NCBI GenBank assembly: GCA_963777735.1
Contig: CAVZRQ010000005.1
Location: forward strand, 124,001 to 188,000
Direction: 5' to 3'
Source of the DNA: ZC4RG30 sp963777735
GTDB taxonomy: Bacteria; Pseudomonadota; Gammaproteobacteria; Steroidobacterales; Steroidobacteraceae
Length of the DNA: 64,000 nucleotides
Position numbers and translations under genes: made by a program. Position 1 is the first letter of the stretch, and every line of letters starts with the position of its first letter. The notes under the pieces were generated by a model that worked only from the letters and a program-made list of their open reading frames with translations, had not been told where the DNA came from and ran no database searches. Of the stretch, positions 7,398-16,382 are shown piece by piece.

Positions 7398-8762
7398 TCA
7401 GTCCAGATCCACGCTTTCGCGATACTCCGGCACGCTCACATTCCATTTCAGTTCGTGGTCGATGCGTGCTCGCAACGCGTCGCTGGCTCCCGGTTCACCA
7501 TGGGTGACGAAAACCTGGCGGGGCGGGGCGGGCAGCTGCTGCATCCAGGCCAGCAGTTCATCGCAATCCGCATGCGATGAAGCGGTCTCGAGCTGTCCGA
7601 CCTCGGCATTGACGGCAAATTCCTGGCCATGGATCCGGATGCGCCGCTTGCCGGCCACCAGCGCGGCGCCACGTGTGCCGGGGGCCTGGAATCCGGCAAA
7701 CAGGATCAGGTTGCGGCTGTCACCGGCAAATGCCTTGAGGTGATGCAGCACGCGACCGCCGGTGGCCATGCCGGAGGCAGAGATGATGATCATCGGTCCG
7801 TCACGCTGGTCCAGTGCGCGCGACTCATCCGGCGAATTGATGAAGGTCGCTGCCGAGCACATGCGCCGGGTCTGCGCTTCGTTCAGCCGGTGCGCACGGT
7901 GGAACCGGCTGTAGATCGCCGTTGCATCGGCGGCCATCGGGCTGTCGAGGTAGACCGGAATATCCGGGATGCGGCCGCTGTCCTTGAGGCAGGCGATATG
8001 CCACAGCAGCGATTGCGCGCGTCCCACCGCGAAGCCAGGAATGACGGCAACACCTCCCCGCGCATGGCAACGAAGCAGCCAGTCGGCCAGCTCCTTTTCC
8101 GGATCAATCTGCGGATGGGTGCGGTCCCCATAGGTGGACTCGACCACAAGGTAGTCGGATTGCTGTGGCGGCTCCGGGGCATGCATCAATGCATCACCCG
8201 GTCGGCCCAGATCGCCACTGAAAGTGATGGAGGTGCCCTCTGTTTCGAGCCGGACAAAGGCCGCGCCAAGGATGTGGCCGCCAGTTCGCAGCACGGCGTT
8301 CATCCCCTTGGCAGGCACGAACATCGCGCCCGGTTTCACTGCGTCGAACTGCGCAAGCGCATCTTCTGCATCGGCGCGGGTGTAAAGCGGCAGGGCAGGA
8401 TGGTGCTTCGAGAACCCATGTTTGTTGGCGTAACGCGCGTCTTCTTCCTGCAGGCTGCCACTGTCCGGCAGCAGCAGCCGGCAAAGCTCCACTGTCGCGG
8501 GGGTGCAGTAGATCCGGCCGCGGAATCCCTGCTTGATCAGGCGCGGCAGGTAGCCGCTGTGATCGATGTGGGCGTGCGTGAGAATCACGGCATCGATCTT
8601 GCTGGCTTCAAAGAGGGGCTTCGCCCAGTTGCGCAATCGCAGCTGCTTGAAGCCCTGGAACAGGCCGCAGTCGACGAGAATCCTGCTGCCGCCGGACTCG
8701 ACCACATAGCGGGAGCCGGTAACGGTGCCGGCAGCGCCGCAAAAGCTGATCCGCATGGTCAC
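7398..8762 (-). CDS. MBL-fold/beta-CASP metallohydrolase (RNA exonuclease-like)
   Basis: The metallo-beta-lactamase core carries HAHIDHSG at residues 63-70, a second ligand histidine in TGGHILGAAF and an aspartate in FSGDLGRPGD. A beta-CASP cap follows, then an RMMBL-like C-terminal segment (GQFA region, ASSHADCDELLAW, VTHGE). This domain order is that of the YsxC-unrelated CPSF/Int11-like RNA-processing enzymes. The GTG at 8762 overlaps the upstream stop and has GGAG eight bases before it. An ATG at 8756 is the alternative. It belongs to a compact minus-strand operon with the flavodoxin-fold reductase and hslR. Confidence 0.85.
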   Translation of the reverse strand: MTMRISFCGAAGTVTGSRYVVESGGSRILVDCGLFQGFKQLRLRNWAKPLFEASKIDAVILTHAHIDHSGYLPRLIKQGFRGRIYCTPATVELCRLLLPDSGSLQEEDARYANKHGFSKHHPALPLYTRADAEDALAQFDAVKPGAMFVPAKGMNAVLRTGGHILGAAFVRLETEGTSITFSGDLGRPGDALMHAPEPPQQSDYLVVESTYGDRTHPQIDPEKELADWLLRCHARGGVAVIPGFAVGRAQSLLWHIACLKDSGRIPDIPVYLDSPMAADATAIYSRFHRAHRLNEAQTRRMCSAATFINSPDESRALDQRDGPMIIISASGMATGGRVLHHLKAFAGDSRNLILFAGFQAPGTRGAALVAGKRRIRIHGQEFAVNAEVGQLETASSHADCDELLAWMQQLPAPPRQVFVTHGEPGASDALRARIDHELKWNVSVPEYRESVDLD

Positions 8763-9355
8763 TAGCGGGACTCCGTCCCCAGTTTTTCCAGCTTCTGCAG
8801 CCAGCTGCTGCGCTGTTTGTCGTTCATGCCTTCCACCATGCCCACCAGCGTGACGAGCGCAGGCTCAACGCCACAGAACGCAAGGATATTGCGTTGCAGA
8901 TTCTTCACGCTGTGGGCACGAAAGTACCAGCGGTAGAAGAACGCGGGCATGCCCATGGTGACCACGATGCGGGCGGTCTTGCCGCGCAGCAACTTGCGGG
9001 GCATGCGTTTGCCCTTCGCTGCGGCAAACGCGAACCCCGGGCGCAGCACCTGCTCCAGGAATATCTTCAGCTGACCGGGCATGTCACCCAGCCACAGTGG
9101 AAACAGGATCACGATATGGTCCGACCAGGTGAGATGTTCCTGGCATTTCAGTATTGCCCTGGCAGGCTTGCCGCGGGTGAACTCCTCGCCGCTGCGCAAG
9201 GTCTGGGGATCCAGTTCGCCTACATTGATAATGCGCACCGCATGGCCGCCGGCGCGGGCGCCGCGGGCGTAGCCAGCGGCCAGCGCGTGCAGGAAGCGCT
9301 GGGGGCTGACATCCGGGTGTCCGTCAATGATCAGGATGTTTCGCGGGCGTGTCAT
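8762..9355 (-). CDS. NAD(P)H-dependent flavodoxin-fold oxidoreductase
   Basis: The 197-residue protein has the NQO1/KefF-like flavodoxin fold. It opens with NILIIDGHPDVSPQRF (phosphate-binding loop region), followed by DHIVILFPLWLGDMPGQLKIF, the FMN-contacting WxG block, and VTMGMPAFFYRW. Enzymes of this family reduce quinones or similar acceptors with two electrons. The start at 9355 has an excellent AAGGAG. Its stop overlaps the GTG start of the metallohydrolase by one base, so the genes are probably translationally coupled. Confidence 0.85.
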   Translation of the reverse strand: MTRPRNILIIDGHPDVSPQRFLHALAAGYARGARAGGHAVRIINVGELDPQTLRSGEEFTRGKPARAILKCQEHLTWSDHIVILFPLWLGDMPGQLKIFLEQVLRPGFAFAAAKGKRMPRKLLRGKTARIVVTMGMPAFFYRWYFRAHSVKNLQRNILAFCGVEPALVTLVGMVEGMNDKQRSSWLQKLEKLGTESR

Positions 9356-9484
9356 AAGGTCTCCTTAAGGCCAGTATCAGCCCGCGCGCGGAGGCTGTCA
9401 GCTTTCGTGACGTAGATGCCAGTGATGCTCATTCAGGGGTTTGCCTGCTTGCCAACGGCGGATACGCAGACGAAACTCGGAAAG

Positions 9485-10075
9485 ATGTACCTTGCGCGTT
9501 CCATCGGGGAAATCGACCAGCGCCGCCGCGGCCTGTTGCGCTGGCTGGCTTTGGGGCCGGCCGTGATGGCGTTCGGCCTGCGGGATCAGGCGCATGCAGC
9601 GGGCCAGCCCGTGCCCGATCTGCTCGCGCCGCGCTCGATCGGCATGGTCAATACTCATACTGGCGAGAAACTGCAGGTACGGTATTTTGAAGATGGGCAG
9701 TATGTGCCCGCAGCGCTCAACCGGCTGCATCATGTGCTGCGTGACCATCGCTCGGGCGAAAGCGCGACAATCGACCCACGTCTGTTCGACCAGCTCTACG
9801 CACTGGCGCGCTGCGCCGAATGCGAACCGAATTTCCAGATCATCTCCGGCTATCGCTCTCCGGCCTCCAACGCAAAGCTGCAGGCCAAGAGCAAGGGTGT
9901 AGCCACCAACAGCCTGCACATGCAGGGTCGCGCACTGGATGTGCGGTTGTCAGGAACTTCCTGCAGCAACCTGCGTGACCTGGCGTTGGCCATGCAGAGT
10001 GGCGGGGTTGGCTACTACGCCAAGTCCGATTTCGTGCACCTGGACACCGGCCGCTTCCGCACCTGGTCGGGCTAG
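9485..10075 (+). CDS. DUF882/YcbK-like D-Ala-D-Ala carboxypeptidase-fold protein
   Basis: This protein belongs to the YcbK (DUF882, peptidase M15-like) family. It carries a Tat-like signal (DQRRRGLLRWLALG), then NTHTGEKLQVRYFEDGQY, a SGYRSPASNAKL block, LHMQGRALDVRL with zinc-ligand histidine and aspartate, and FVHLDTGRFRTW at the end. It is expected to act on peptidoglycan in the periplasm. I favour the ATG at 9485, because it begins just before the twin-arginine region; 9416 is also open but extends without homology. It converges on the YcbB-type transpeptidase with a four-base overlap. Confidence 0.82.
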   Translation: MYLARSIGEIDQRRRGLLRWLALGPAVMAFGLRDQAHAAGQPVPDLLAPRSIGMVNTHTGEKLQVRYFEDGQYVPAALNRLHHVLRDHRSGESATIDPRLFDQLYALARCAECEPNFQIISGYRSPASNAKLQAKSKGVATNSLHMQGRALDVRLSGTSCSNLRDLALAMQSGGVGYYAKSDFVHLDTGRFRTWSG

Positions 10076-11250
10076 CGTTTTTCCAGACCGTAGAGATCGT
10101 CGAGAAACAGCACGCTGCCGTCTTCACGCGCGATCGCCGTGCCATACACAAAATAGACCCGGATCGGCTCACTGAGATTGACGCGTTGTGGCTCGGTGCC
10201 CCGCATGGCAGCTTCGATGCGCTCGCGTGTCCAGGTGGCATCATCCTGCAGCACGAACTCCGCCAGCGCCGCCGGTTCACCCACGCGCACACAGCCGTGG
10301 CTGTAGGCGCGGGAAGAGCGGGTGAACAGGGCGCGGGCCGGCGTGTCATGCAGGTAGACGTCGTAGGGGTTCGGCATCATGAATTTCACCGCTCCCAACG
10401 CATTGTCTTCACCGGGACGCTGTCGCAGCCGCAACTTGCCTGCCGCCAGCGCGTCCAGGTTGATTGCGTTCGCCGGCACCACCGTGCCAGCCGCAGATAC
10501 CAGCTCATAGTGGTGGCTGGACAGATAGTCCGGGTTCGCGCGAGCGGCAGGCAGCAGTTCCTGCATCGCAATCTTGCGTGGCACTTCCCAGTACGGCCGG
10601 AAGATCACATGCGTGAGGTCAGCCACGAAGGTCGGGGTCCGCAGATCCTCGATGGTCCTGCCCACCACGACGTTGATCTGCAGCATGAATGCTTCACTGT
10701 CCTGCATGGACGTGATCGCATACAGCCGGAAGCGCGGAATATTGACGAATATGGCGCGGCGGTACGGGTTCGGCGGCAGCTCCCGCCACCGCTGCAGGGT
10801 GCGCTCGATCTGGTGTACGCGCTGCGACATCGGTGTTGTCAGCGCCCGCCAGGTCCGCGGACCCAGTACCCCATCCGTTTCCAGGCCATGGCGTTCCTGA
10901 AAGTGCTGGATGGCGGCGACCAGCGTCTCGTCCAGCGAATCGTCAGGAACAGGCGCGTCGGTTGCGGTCAGGTCGCCGGTCGCGATGAACAGTCGGCGCA
11001 GTGCCCCACTTCCCGTGTAGGAATCCCCAAGCTTGAGCGCGCGGTCAGGCAATGCAGGCAGTTGGGTGAGTTCTGGCTGGGCCGCAAGCATCTGGTAGCG
11101 CGGCAAAGCTTCTTCCAGCAGCTGGAAATGGTGCAGGGTCTGCGGCGAGGTGTCCTGCCCGAATGCGAGAGCTGGCAGCAGCAGGGTGACTGCCCACAAC
11201 GGCCTGATCGCCCGGCGGAAGCGCGGGATCAATCCGGTCTTTCCATCCAT
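10072..11250 (-). CDS. YcbB-like L,D-transpeptidase
   Basis: The enzyme forms 3-3 peptidoglycan cross-links in the periplasm. Starting at 11250 (392 residues) it has a signal segment (WAVTLLLPALAFG), an N-terminal scaffold, a peptidoglycan-binding motif (FQERHGLETDGVLGPRTW) and a YkuD catalytic domain whose nucleophile is C320 in YSHGCVRVG. The order and length fit YcbB rather than the short Ldt enzymes. The start lies inside the 3' end of the HD-GYP gene (22-base overlap), implying coupling. No good ribosome site is visible, so the start is less sure than the function. Confidence 0.88.
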   Translation of the reverse strand: MDGKTGLIPRFRRAIRPLWAVTLLLPALAFGQDTSPQTLHHFQLLEEALPRYQMLAAQPELTQLPALPDRALKLGDSYTGSGALRRLFIATGDLTATDAPVPDDSLDETLVAAIQHFQERHGLETDGVLGPRTWRALTTPMSQRVHQIERTLQRWRELPPNPYRRAIFVNIPRFRLYAITSMQDSEAFMLQINVVVGRTIEDLRTPTFVADLTHVIFRPYWEVPRKIAMQELLPAARANPDYLSSHHYELVSAAGTVVPANAINLDALAAGKLRLRQRPGEDNALGAVKFMMPNPYDVYLHDTPARALFTRSSRAYSHGCVRVGEPAALAEFVLQDDATWTRERIEAAMRGTEPQRVNLSEPIRVYFVYGTAIAREDGSVLFLDDLYGLEKR

Positions 11251-12431
11251 AGTTTGTCGAGATTGGCGAATGACCATTTCTCCGGAGGTTCGCGGCCGAT
11301 GATGCGCTCGCTGCACGAGGGCGCGTGCAGGTCGACAATCTCCGGGGTCAGCTGTGTGTAGGAATTGGTGGAGAAGAACACCTTAACCTTCGGCGCGGTG
11401 AGTTTGTCGGGATTCTGGCCAATCACCACGGCAAGCCGGCCCGACTGCAAGCGCACCAGCGAGCCGGTAGGGTAGATGCCCAGACTCCTGATGAATGCCC
11501 GCAGCACATCCTCGTCGAAATGCCCCTTCCAGGATGCCATGCGCGAAATGGACTCGGCCGGATCCCATCCCACCTTGTACGGGCGGTTGGAAGTGATGGC
11601 GTCGTAGACATCGCAGACCGAACTCATCCGCACGAGTTGCGAGATGCGTTCGGACGGCAGCTTGTCAGGGTAGCCTTTGCCGTCGATGCGCTCATGGTGG
11701 TGGCGGCAGACGCTGAGCACGCCTTCGTTGGTAACGCCCGCGCGCAGCAGCATCTCGTGTCCGCGCGCGGGATGCAGGCGGATGATCTCGAACTCGGAAT
11801 CGGTCAGTGAGCCGGGTTTGTTGATGATCTCGAGCGGCATGGCCGCCTTGCCGAGGTCATGCATGAGGCCAGCCATGCCCGCCTCATGGCATTCCTTCCG
11901 GTCAAATCCCAGTTGCTTGCCAAGCGAGACCATCAGTGCGCAGACCGTTACCGAATGCAGGTAGGTGTATTCGTCGGCCAGCTTCAGCCGCGACAGACTG
12001 ACCAGTGCATCGCTGTTGCGATGCACGGAATCCACAACATCCGCCACCAGTGGTGCGCACACCTCCGCGTCGAAGGAGTTGCCCATCCGGGCCTGCTGGA
12101 ACATGGAGGTGACAACAACTTTGGCGCGGTTGCGGATCTCGCGGGCGTTCTGCATTTCATCGCCCATCGAGTTGGCACGGGTCTGTTGCTCTGGCTTGTG
12201 CGCGGCTTCCGACAGAGCCCTGACGCGCAGGGTGTCATTGCCATCGGTATCCATGCCGCGTGATTCATCTATCCAGACTTCGGCCGCGCCGGAATCCCGC
12301 AGCTTCACCAGTTCGCCTTCCGCCTCGATCAGGAAACGCGTCTTCCACAGGGAGTGGCTAAGCCATGAGCCCTCCAGTGAGTGGAGATACATGCCGACAC
12401 GGACTTTCGAGATCGGGATCTTCTTTAGCAT
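11229..12431 (-). CDS. HD-GYP domain cyclic-di-GMP phosphodiesterase with DUF3391
   Basis: Residues 1-100 are a DUF3391-type N-terminal module (MLKKIPISKVRVGMYLHSL). The HD-GYP domain spans about 130-310, with H191-D192 in HDLGK, HHE at 245-247 and GYP at 253-255, so the metal site and signature appear intact. It is expected to degrade cyclic di-GMP, influencing motility and biofilm. The following transpeptidase gene overlaps its 3' end. The 256 bases upstream, up to the ketoacyl synthase gene, show no gene. Confidence 0.88.
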   Translation of the reverse strand: MLKKIPISKVRVGMYLHSLEGSWLSHSLWKTRFLIEAEGELVKLRDSGAAEVWIDESRGMDTDGNDTLRVRALSEAAHKPEQQTRANSMGDEMQNAREIRNRAKVVVTSMFQQARMGNSFDAEVCAPLVADVVDSVHRNSDALVSLSRLKLADEYTYLHSVTVCALMVSLGKQLGFDRKECHEAGMAGLMHDLGKAAMPLEIINKPGSLTDSEFEIIRLHPARGHEMLLRAGVTNEGVLSVCRHHHERIDGKGYPDKLPSERISQLVRMSSVCDVYDAITSNRPYKVGWDPAESISRMASWKGHFDEDVLRAFIRSLGIYPTGSLVRLQSGRLAVVIGQNPDKLTAPKVKVFFSTNSYTQLTPEIVDLHAPSCSERIIGREPPEKWSFANLDKLWMERPD

Positions 12432-12687
12432 GAGCGGCTGACGAGCAACGATCCTGGTCGGGCATCATACTCAAGCTCCCATTCTTCCGGGGTTGGGCCG
12501 CAGCCTTTTCTTGCATTGGCGGACTTGCGTAGCAAAAATTCGATCTGCACATTGAAGCCGGACAGATCGTTTGCCGAGCGTCAATCCAGATCTTTCCGCG
12601 GAGCTGCCGCCTTCTGGTGTACCTTGCAGACACGGCACAAAGCGTCTGTGAGCCTGTGCTGCCCAATTGGATCGAGGGGGGGAAGTG

Positions 12688-13768
12688 ATGGTGCATGCTG
12701 CGGTAACCGGGTGGGGGAAGTGTCTTCCGCCAGCAGTACTAAGCAATGCCGATCTGGCGACATTTCTCGATACAAGCGATGACTGGATCAGTTCCCGCAC
12801 GGGCATTCATGAGCGGCGTATCTCGCATGTCGGCCTGACGGAACTGGCTCGTGTGGCTGCCTTGCGTGCGCTCGCGGCCGCGAACCTTGACCCGGCTGCC
12901 GTGGAGCTGATCGTTTTTGGCACCACCAGTTTCGAAGACCAGGCCCCGAATCAGGCGTCCGGCCTGCAGCAGCAGCTGGGCGCTGCGCACGCGGCGGCTA
13001 TGGATGTGAACACGGCCTGCACCAGTTTTCTCTATGCATGGAGCACTGCCAATGCGCTCATCCGCACCGGAGTCGTCCGTAATGCATTGGTGGTTGGCGG
13101 CGAGGTGATCAGCCGCTTCATGGACTGGAGCAACCGCAATGTGGCGAGTGCTGTTCGGTGATGGCTGCGCTGCGCTGGTGCTGCAGGCCACCGATCAGGA
13201 AGAGGGGCTTCTCGGCGAGCAGCTCGGCTGCGACGTCGGTGGCCGTGATGCGCTCGTGATCGAAGGAATGGGTGGCCGCTATGTCGATTTTGAACGGCGC
13301 TATGGAGTGACCAACTGGATCTTCGATGGTCAGGAGATCTACCGTCGTGCGGTTACCGGTATGTCGCAGGCATCGGCCTCGCTGCTGTCCAGCCGGGGCG
13401 TGGCCATTGACCAGATAGATCTGGTGGTGCCGCACCAGGCGAATCTGCGCATCATCGAGGCAGTGGCCAAACGGCTGGAACTGCCCATGGAGCGGGTGTT
13501 CGTGAATGTGCAGCGCTATGGCAACATGTCCGCGGCGACCGTGCCGGTGGCGTTGGTCGAAGCGCTGGAAGCCGGACGCATCAAGCCCGGAGCGCTGTTG
13601 CTGCTGCCTGCGTTTGGGGCAGGCCTGACCTGGTGCGCGCATCTGGTTCGCTGGGGCGCACGCACGACTACCCTGAGGGAATCAGACGCGAGCCTGCCCC
13701 CAGCTCCACAGTCTGCGCTGGAGCTGGTGCAGGCCCTGATGCGTCAGCGCGTGGCTAGCGCTTCGTGA
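12688..13768 (+). CDS. Beta-ketoacyl-ACP synthase III-like protein, one frameshift
   Basis: The thiolase-fold condensing enzyme is split near 13147. The first part ends at SNRNVA and the second resumes at VLFGDGCAALVL in the next frame. The Cys-His-Asn triad is present across the two parts: Cys in VNTACTSFLYA, His in VPHQANLRI and Asn in YGNMSAATVP. This suits a FabH-type enzyme starting fatty acid or related acyl chains. The start at 12688 has GGGGGGGAAG upstream. A short C-terminal tail beyond the usual FabH end overlaps the opposite-strand lipoprotein gene by 14 bases. Confidence 0.8.
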
Positions 13769-14618
13769 TCTCAACAGGTGCCGCGAGCGCGATGGCGAGC
13801 TCGGTGCCTTCTGTCAGCGTCACTTCGGTGCCGGTCTTCTGTGCGGCCACTGCGCCAATGGCGCCGCCCAGCAATCCGCCCAGCACCTTGCCCTTGTCTC
13901 CGCCCTTGACCTGATGGCCGAGAATCGCGCCGGCAGCGGCGCCGCCGACGATCTTCGCGGTGTCGCGACCGGTGTCACTCTTGCCCTTCTGCGAGATCAC
14001 ACCGTCAATGGGAACATCCACGCCGCCTGGCATTTCAAGACGCTCGAAGCGCAGGCCCAGCGCCGGAACGCCGCCGATCTTGTCGCTGCCGGAAACCACG
14101 TCGGTAACCTGGCCTGCGACGGTGGTGCCTGCAGCGATGGCCACACGGCCATCCACCAGCACGTCCTGGGTCACCCGAGCGCGCACGACATCGCCCACCT
14201 TCGCGGTCTTGGACGTCAAGGGTGTCGTCAGCGACATCGCCAGCTGCGTGCCACTCGGCACGACCATCACCCTCGGCGCGGCCGGTGCCGGTGTCGGTGC
14301 CGGGGTCGAAGCCACGGGCTTGCTCGCTGCGGGCGGCTTGGTGGCAACCACTGGCCTCGGGGCGGGCTTGGCTGGTGCGGGCTTGGCTGCAGCGGCAGCC
14401 AGATCGGCTTCACGTGCGGCAAGGTCTGCTTCGCGCTGTGCCAGTTCGGCTTCCCGAGCGGCAGTTGCGGCGGCCGCTGCAGCGGCATCGGCTTCTGTCT
14501 GCGCAGCGGTCGCGGCATCTGCGGCAGAAACTTCGCTTTCCGCTGCCGGTCGGCTGCAAGCGGCCAGCAAGGCAAGGCTGGCTACCCCGGCCAGCAGCAA
14601 CTTCTGGTTGCTTTGCAT
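13755..14618 (-). CDS. Alanine-rich lipoprotein with glycine-zipper C-terminus
   Basis: The start at 14618 has GGAG upstream and opens a lipoprotein signal with LLAAC at the cleavage site. A long Ala/Glu region with heptad-like READLAA repeats (about residues 30-80) suggests a coiled coil, followed by a Pro/Ala linker. The C-terminal half contains a beta-rich domain and a glycine-zipper stretch (GGAAAGAILGHQ ... GGLLGGAIGAVAA) like that in SlyB-type envelope proteins. It is probably an envelope-anchored structural protein. The specific role is unknown. Confidence 0.75.
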   Translation of the reverse strand: MQSNQKLLLAGVASLALLAACSRPAAESEVSAADAATAAQTEADAAAAAAATAAREAELAQREADLAAREADLAAAAAKPAPAKPAPRPVVATKPPAASKPVASTPAPTPAPAAPRVMVVPSGTQLAMSLTTPLTSKTAKVGDVVRARVTQDVLVDGRVAIAAGTTVAGQVTDVVSGSDKIGGVPALGLRFERLEMPGGVDVPIDGVISQKGKSDTGRDTAKIVGGAAAGAILGHQVKGGDKGKVLGGLLGGAIGAVAAQKTGTEVTLTEGTELAIALAAPVEITKR

Positions 14619-14716
14619 GATGGTTGATCTCCAAGTTGTTAGTGTGTGCGGGAATTTTCGCATGCTTTCACCACGCAGTATGGTTGTCGCTGGTTAGTGA
14701 CGGAACTGGAGGATTG

Positions 14717-15628
14717 ATGTCGGATGATGTAAGGCAGCGCCTACGCGCCATCGGCAATGTGTTCACACCCGCGACGATTGCGGCGACGCGGGAGTTGCTG
14801 GAGGCGCAGGCCCTGCGACCCGCAGCTGTCGGTGCGAGCGTGCAACGAGATCTATTCTACGGCCCGGACGAGCGCCACCGACTTGACGTATTCCATGCCG
14901 CGGGCGATCACTCGCCACGGCCGGTCGTGGTGTTCGTGCATGGCGGCGGGTTCGCGATGGGCGACAAGGGCGGCGCCGATGCGCCGTTCTACAACAATTT
15001 CGGCGCCTGGGCGGTGCGCGCCGGCTTCGTCGGAGTCACGATGACCTATCGGCATGCGCCGCTGCATGTGTGGCCAGCCGGCGCGCAGGATGTGGCAGCC
15101 GCGATGGAATGGATGCAGGCGAATATCGCCCGATTTCATGGCGACCCTGCCTGCATCGTGCTGGTGGGGCAGTCTGCGGGTGCGGCACATGTGGCGGGTT
15201 ATCTGGCGGGGCAGGGTGTTGCGGCAGACGCCCGGCCTGCAGCCGCAGCCGCGATCCTGATGTCAGGAATCTACGAGCCCGACATGTTCGAGCGCAATCC
15301 CATGCATGAGGTGTACTTCGGATCCGACCGTGCGGTTTACGCGGCGCGTTCCGCCGTGCTGGCCCTCGCAGCAACGTCACTGCCATGCCTTTACACCATC
15401 AGCGAATTCGACCCGGCCCAGTTCCAGCGTCAGCTCGCAGCGGTGTTTGCAGCGCGAGTTGCATTCTGCGGCCGCTGCCCGGAAGTCCAGTTCCTGCCGG
15501 ACCATAACCATGTGTCCCCGGCCATGCAGCTGGGCGGTGAATCAGACACTGTCGGTGAAAAGTTGGCTGGCTACGTGCGGCGCATCCATGCCACGCATAG
15601 CCAGCCGGGGGGCAGACGCCTGGCCTGA
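14717..15628 (+). CDS. Alpha/beta hydrolase (HSL/BD-FAE-like)
   Basis: The protein has the HGGG oxyanion motif in FVHGGGFAMG, the nucleophile elbow VGQSAGAAH and a late histidine in DHNHVSP. These place it among hormone-sensitive-lipase-like esterases. The aspartate probably lies in ISEFDPAQF. The ATG at 14717 follows GGAGG and gives 303 residues, whereas the open frame to 14624 lacks homology. No signal peptide is seen, so it is probably cytoplasmic. Its stop codon directly abuts that of the repeat protein on the other strand. Confidence 0.82.
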   Translation: MSDDVRQRLRAIGNVFTPATIAATRELLEAQALRPAAVGASVQRDLFYGPDERHRLDVFHAAGDHSPRPVVVFVHGGGFAMGDKGGADAPFYNNFGAWAVRAGFVGVTMTYRHAPLHVWPAGAQDVAAAMEWMQANIARFHGDPACIVLVGQSAGAAHVAGYLAGQGVAADARPAAAAAILMSGIYEPDMFERNPMHEVYFGSDRAVYAARSAVLALAATSLPCLYTISEFDPAQFQRQLAAVFAARVAFCGRCPEVQFLPDHNHVSPAMQLGGESDTVGEKLAGYVRRIHATHSQPGGRRLA

Positions 15629-16033
15629 TCAGTTGCGCCGGCGGTCGACGCGGCGGTCAATGCGATTGCCGCGATGGTCGAGGCGCTTCTCGATGCGGTC
15701 ACCCTTGTGGTCCAGGCGCTGTTCGACGCGCTGACCGCGCGAGTCCAGCTTCTGGTCGATCCGGTCGCCCTTGGCATCGAGGCGCTCGGCACGTTCGTCC
15801 TTGCCCTTCGCTGCAGCGTGCTCGGCGCGGGTATCCAGCCGGGTGTCGATGCGATCACCCTTGGCATCCAGCCTTGCTTCGGTGGCGAGACCGCGCTGGT
15901 CCAGGCGCTCGTTGATGCGTTCGCCGCGGGCATCCAGCCGGTCGTTGGCGCGATCGCCGCGATCTTCGGCGAGGGCCGGTACGGCCAGCAGTGCCAGCAG
16001 GCCGGAGGCGAGGAATTTTACAGAACTCTTCAT
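15629..16033 (-). CDS. Secreted protein built from 11-residue repeats
   Basis: The 134-residue product has a Sec signal peptide (residues 1-22, ending ALA). The rest is almost entirely an 11-residue repeat of the form RLDxKGDRIDx. Units start at residues 32, 43, 54 and 65, then after an 8-residue insertion at 84, 95, 106, 117 and 128. It is rich in Arg, Lys and Asp with no Cys or aromatic residue. Such hendecads usually make a long extended helix or right-handed coiled coil. GGGAG precedes the ATG. No functional match is recognised. Confidence 0.7.
   Translation of the reverse strand: MKSSVKFLASGLLALLAVPALAEDRGDRANDRLDARGERINERLDQRGLATEARLDAKGDRIDTRLDTRAEHAAAKGKDERAERLDAKGDRIDQKLDSRGQRVEQRLDHKGDRIEKRLDHRGNRIDRRVDRRRN
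15632..15940 (-). repeat. 33-base imperfect tandem repeat within the repeat protein gene
   Basis: Nine imperfect 33-base units encode the 11-residue repeats; one 24-base insertion interrupts the register after the fourth unit. Codon choice differs between units, so selection on the protein pattern is more likely than recent DNA duplication. Confidence 0.7.
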
Positions 16034-16113
16034 GTCGATCTCCCTTGTGGGGTTTGCTTCGGTTACTGGAAAGCACAACGCAGCAACCGGCCATCCGGTT
16101 GACAGGAATGCGT

Positions 16114-16161
16114 TGCACTAGGCACGTGCGTTTCCAGTCGTCCTTGCACCGCATCGAAGCA
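16114..16161 (+). promoter_or_regulatory. Candidate NtrC-type enhancer sites
   Basis: Two imperfect matches to the NtrC dyad (TGCACC and GGTGCA half sites) occur about 120-165 bases before the predicted sigma-54 transcript start. One is TGCACT-AGGC-ACGTGC at 16114-16129. The other has a perfect left half TGCACC at 16145-16150 with a weak right half at 16156-16161. Position and spacing suit an NtrC enhancer, but the matches are imperfect and this is a tentative call. Confidence 0.35.
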
Positions 16162-16254
16162 AGCGCCTGTGCTTTCTGGATGCCATGACTATCTGATCCG
16201 GAGCTGGACGCATTCCAGGAGGCCTCGAAGACCCGGCAAGCTGCTCCCCAGGTC

Positions 16255-16270
16255 TGGCACGCCGCTTGCT
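16255..16270 (+). promoter_or_regulatory. Sigma-54 promoter of the nitrate assimilation operon
   Basis: TGGCAC-N5-TTGCT at 16255-16270, with C before it, matches the RpoN consensus at every strongly conserved position including the -24 GG and -12 GC. Transcription would start near 16281, giving a leader of about 134 bases before nrtA. Nitrogen-limited activation through NtrC is inferred from the sigma-54 element and from the assimilatory role of the operon. Confidence 0.8.
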
Positions 16271-16284
16271 CGTCCTTTCATTGC

Positions 16285-16382
16285 GAAGCTCATGCATTGG
16301 GTTTCACGGCAACGCCGCCGGTTCCGGTCTGGTCGTCAGCTACCGCTGACGATCCAGGCCGCATACCGGTGGCTTTTTTTTT
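16285..16382 (+). promoter_or_regulatory. NasT (ANTAR)-type antitermination leader
   Basis: The leader begins with two adjacent hairpins. P1 is 16285-16305, a 7-base-pair stem with two G-T wobbles and a 7-base loop. P2 is 16307-16320, stem CGGC/GCCG with hexaloop AACGCC, having A at loop position 1 and G at position 4 as in known ANTAR targets. P2 uses bases 16314-16320, which are also the left strand of the terminator at 16314-16382, so the two structures exclude each other. NasT encoded in the same operon is the natural antiterminator. The P1 loop does not fit the hexaloop rule, which lowers confidence. Confidence 0.55.
16314..16382 (+). terminator. Intrinsic terminator/attenuator in the nrtA leader
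   Basis: An outer 9-base-pair stem pairs 16314-16322 with 16365-16373, with one G-T wobble. An inner stem of about 16 pairs joins 16325-16340 to 16345-16361 with a TACC loop and one bulged T. Nine Ts follow at 16374-16382. No plus-strand gene lies upstream between here and the predicted promoter, so the terminator acts on the operon's own leader 32 bases before the nrtA start. Confidence 0.82.

Noticed and set aside
15674..16102. Long plus-strand frame opposite the 11-residue-repeat gene
   Set aside because: It mirrors the repeats of the minus-strand gene, which has a signal peptide, ribosome site and regular register; the plus frame has none.
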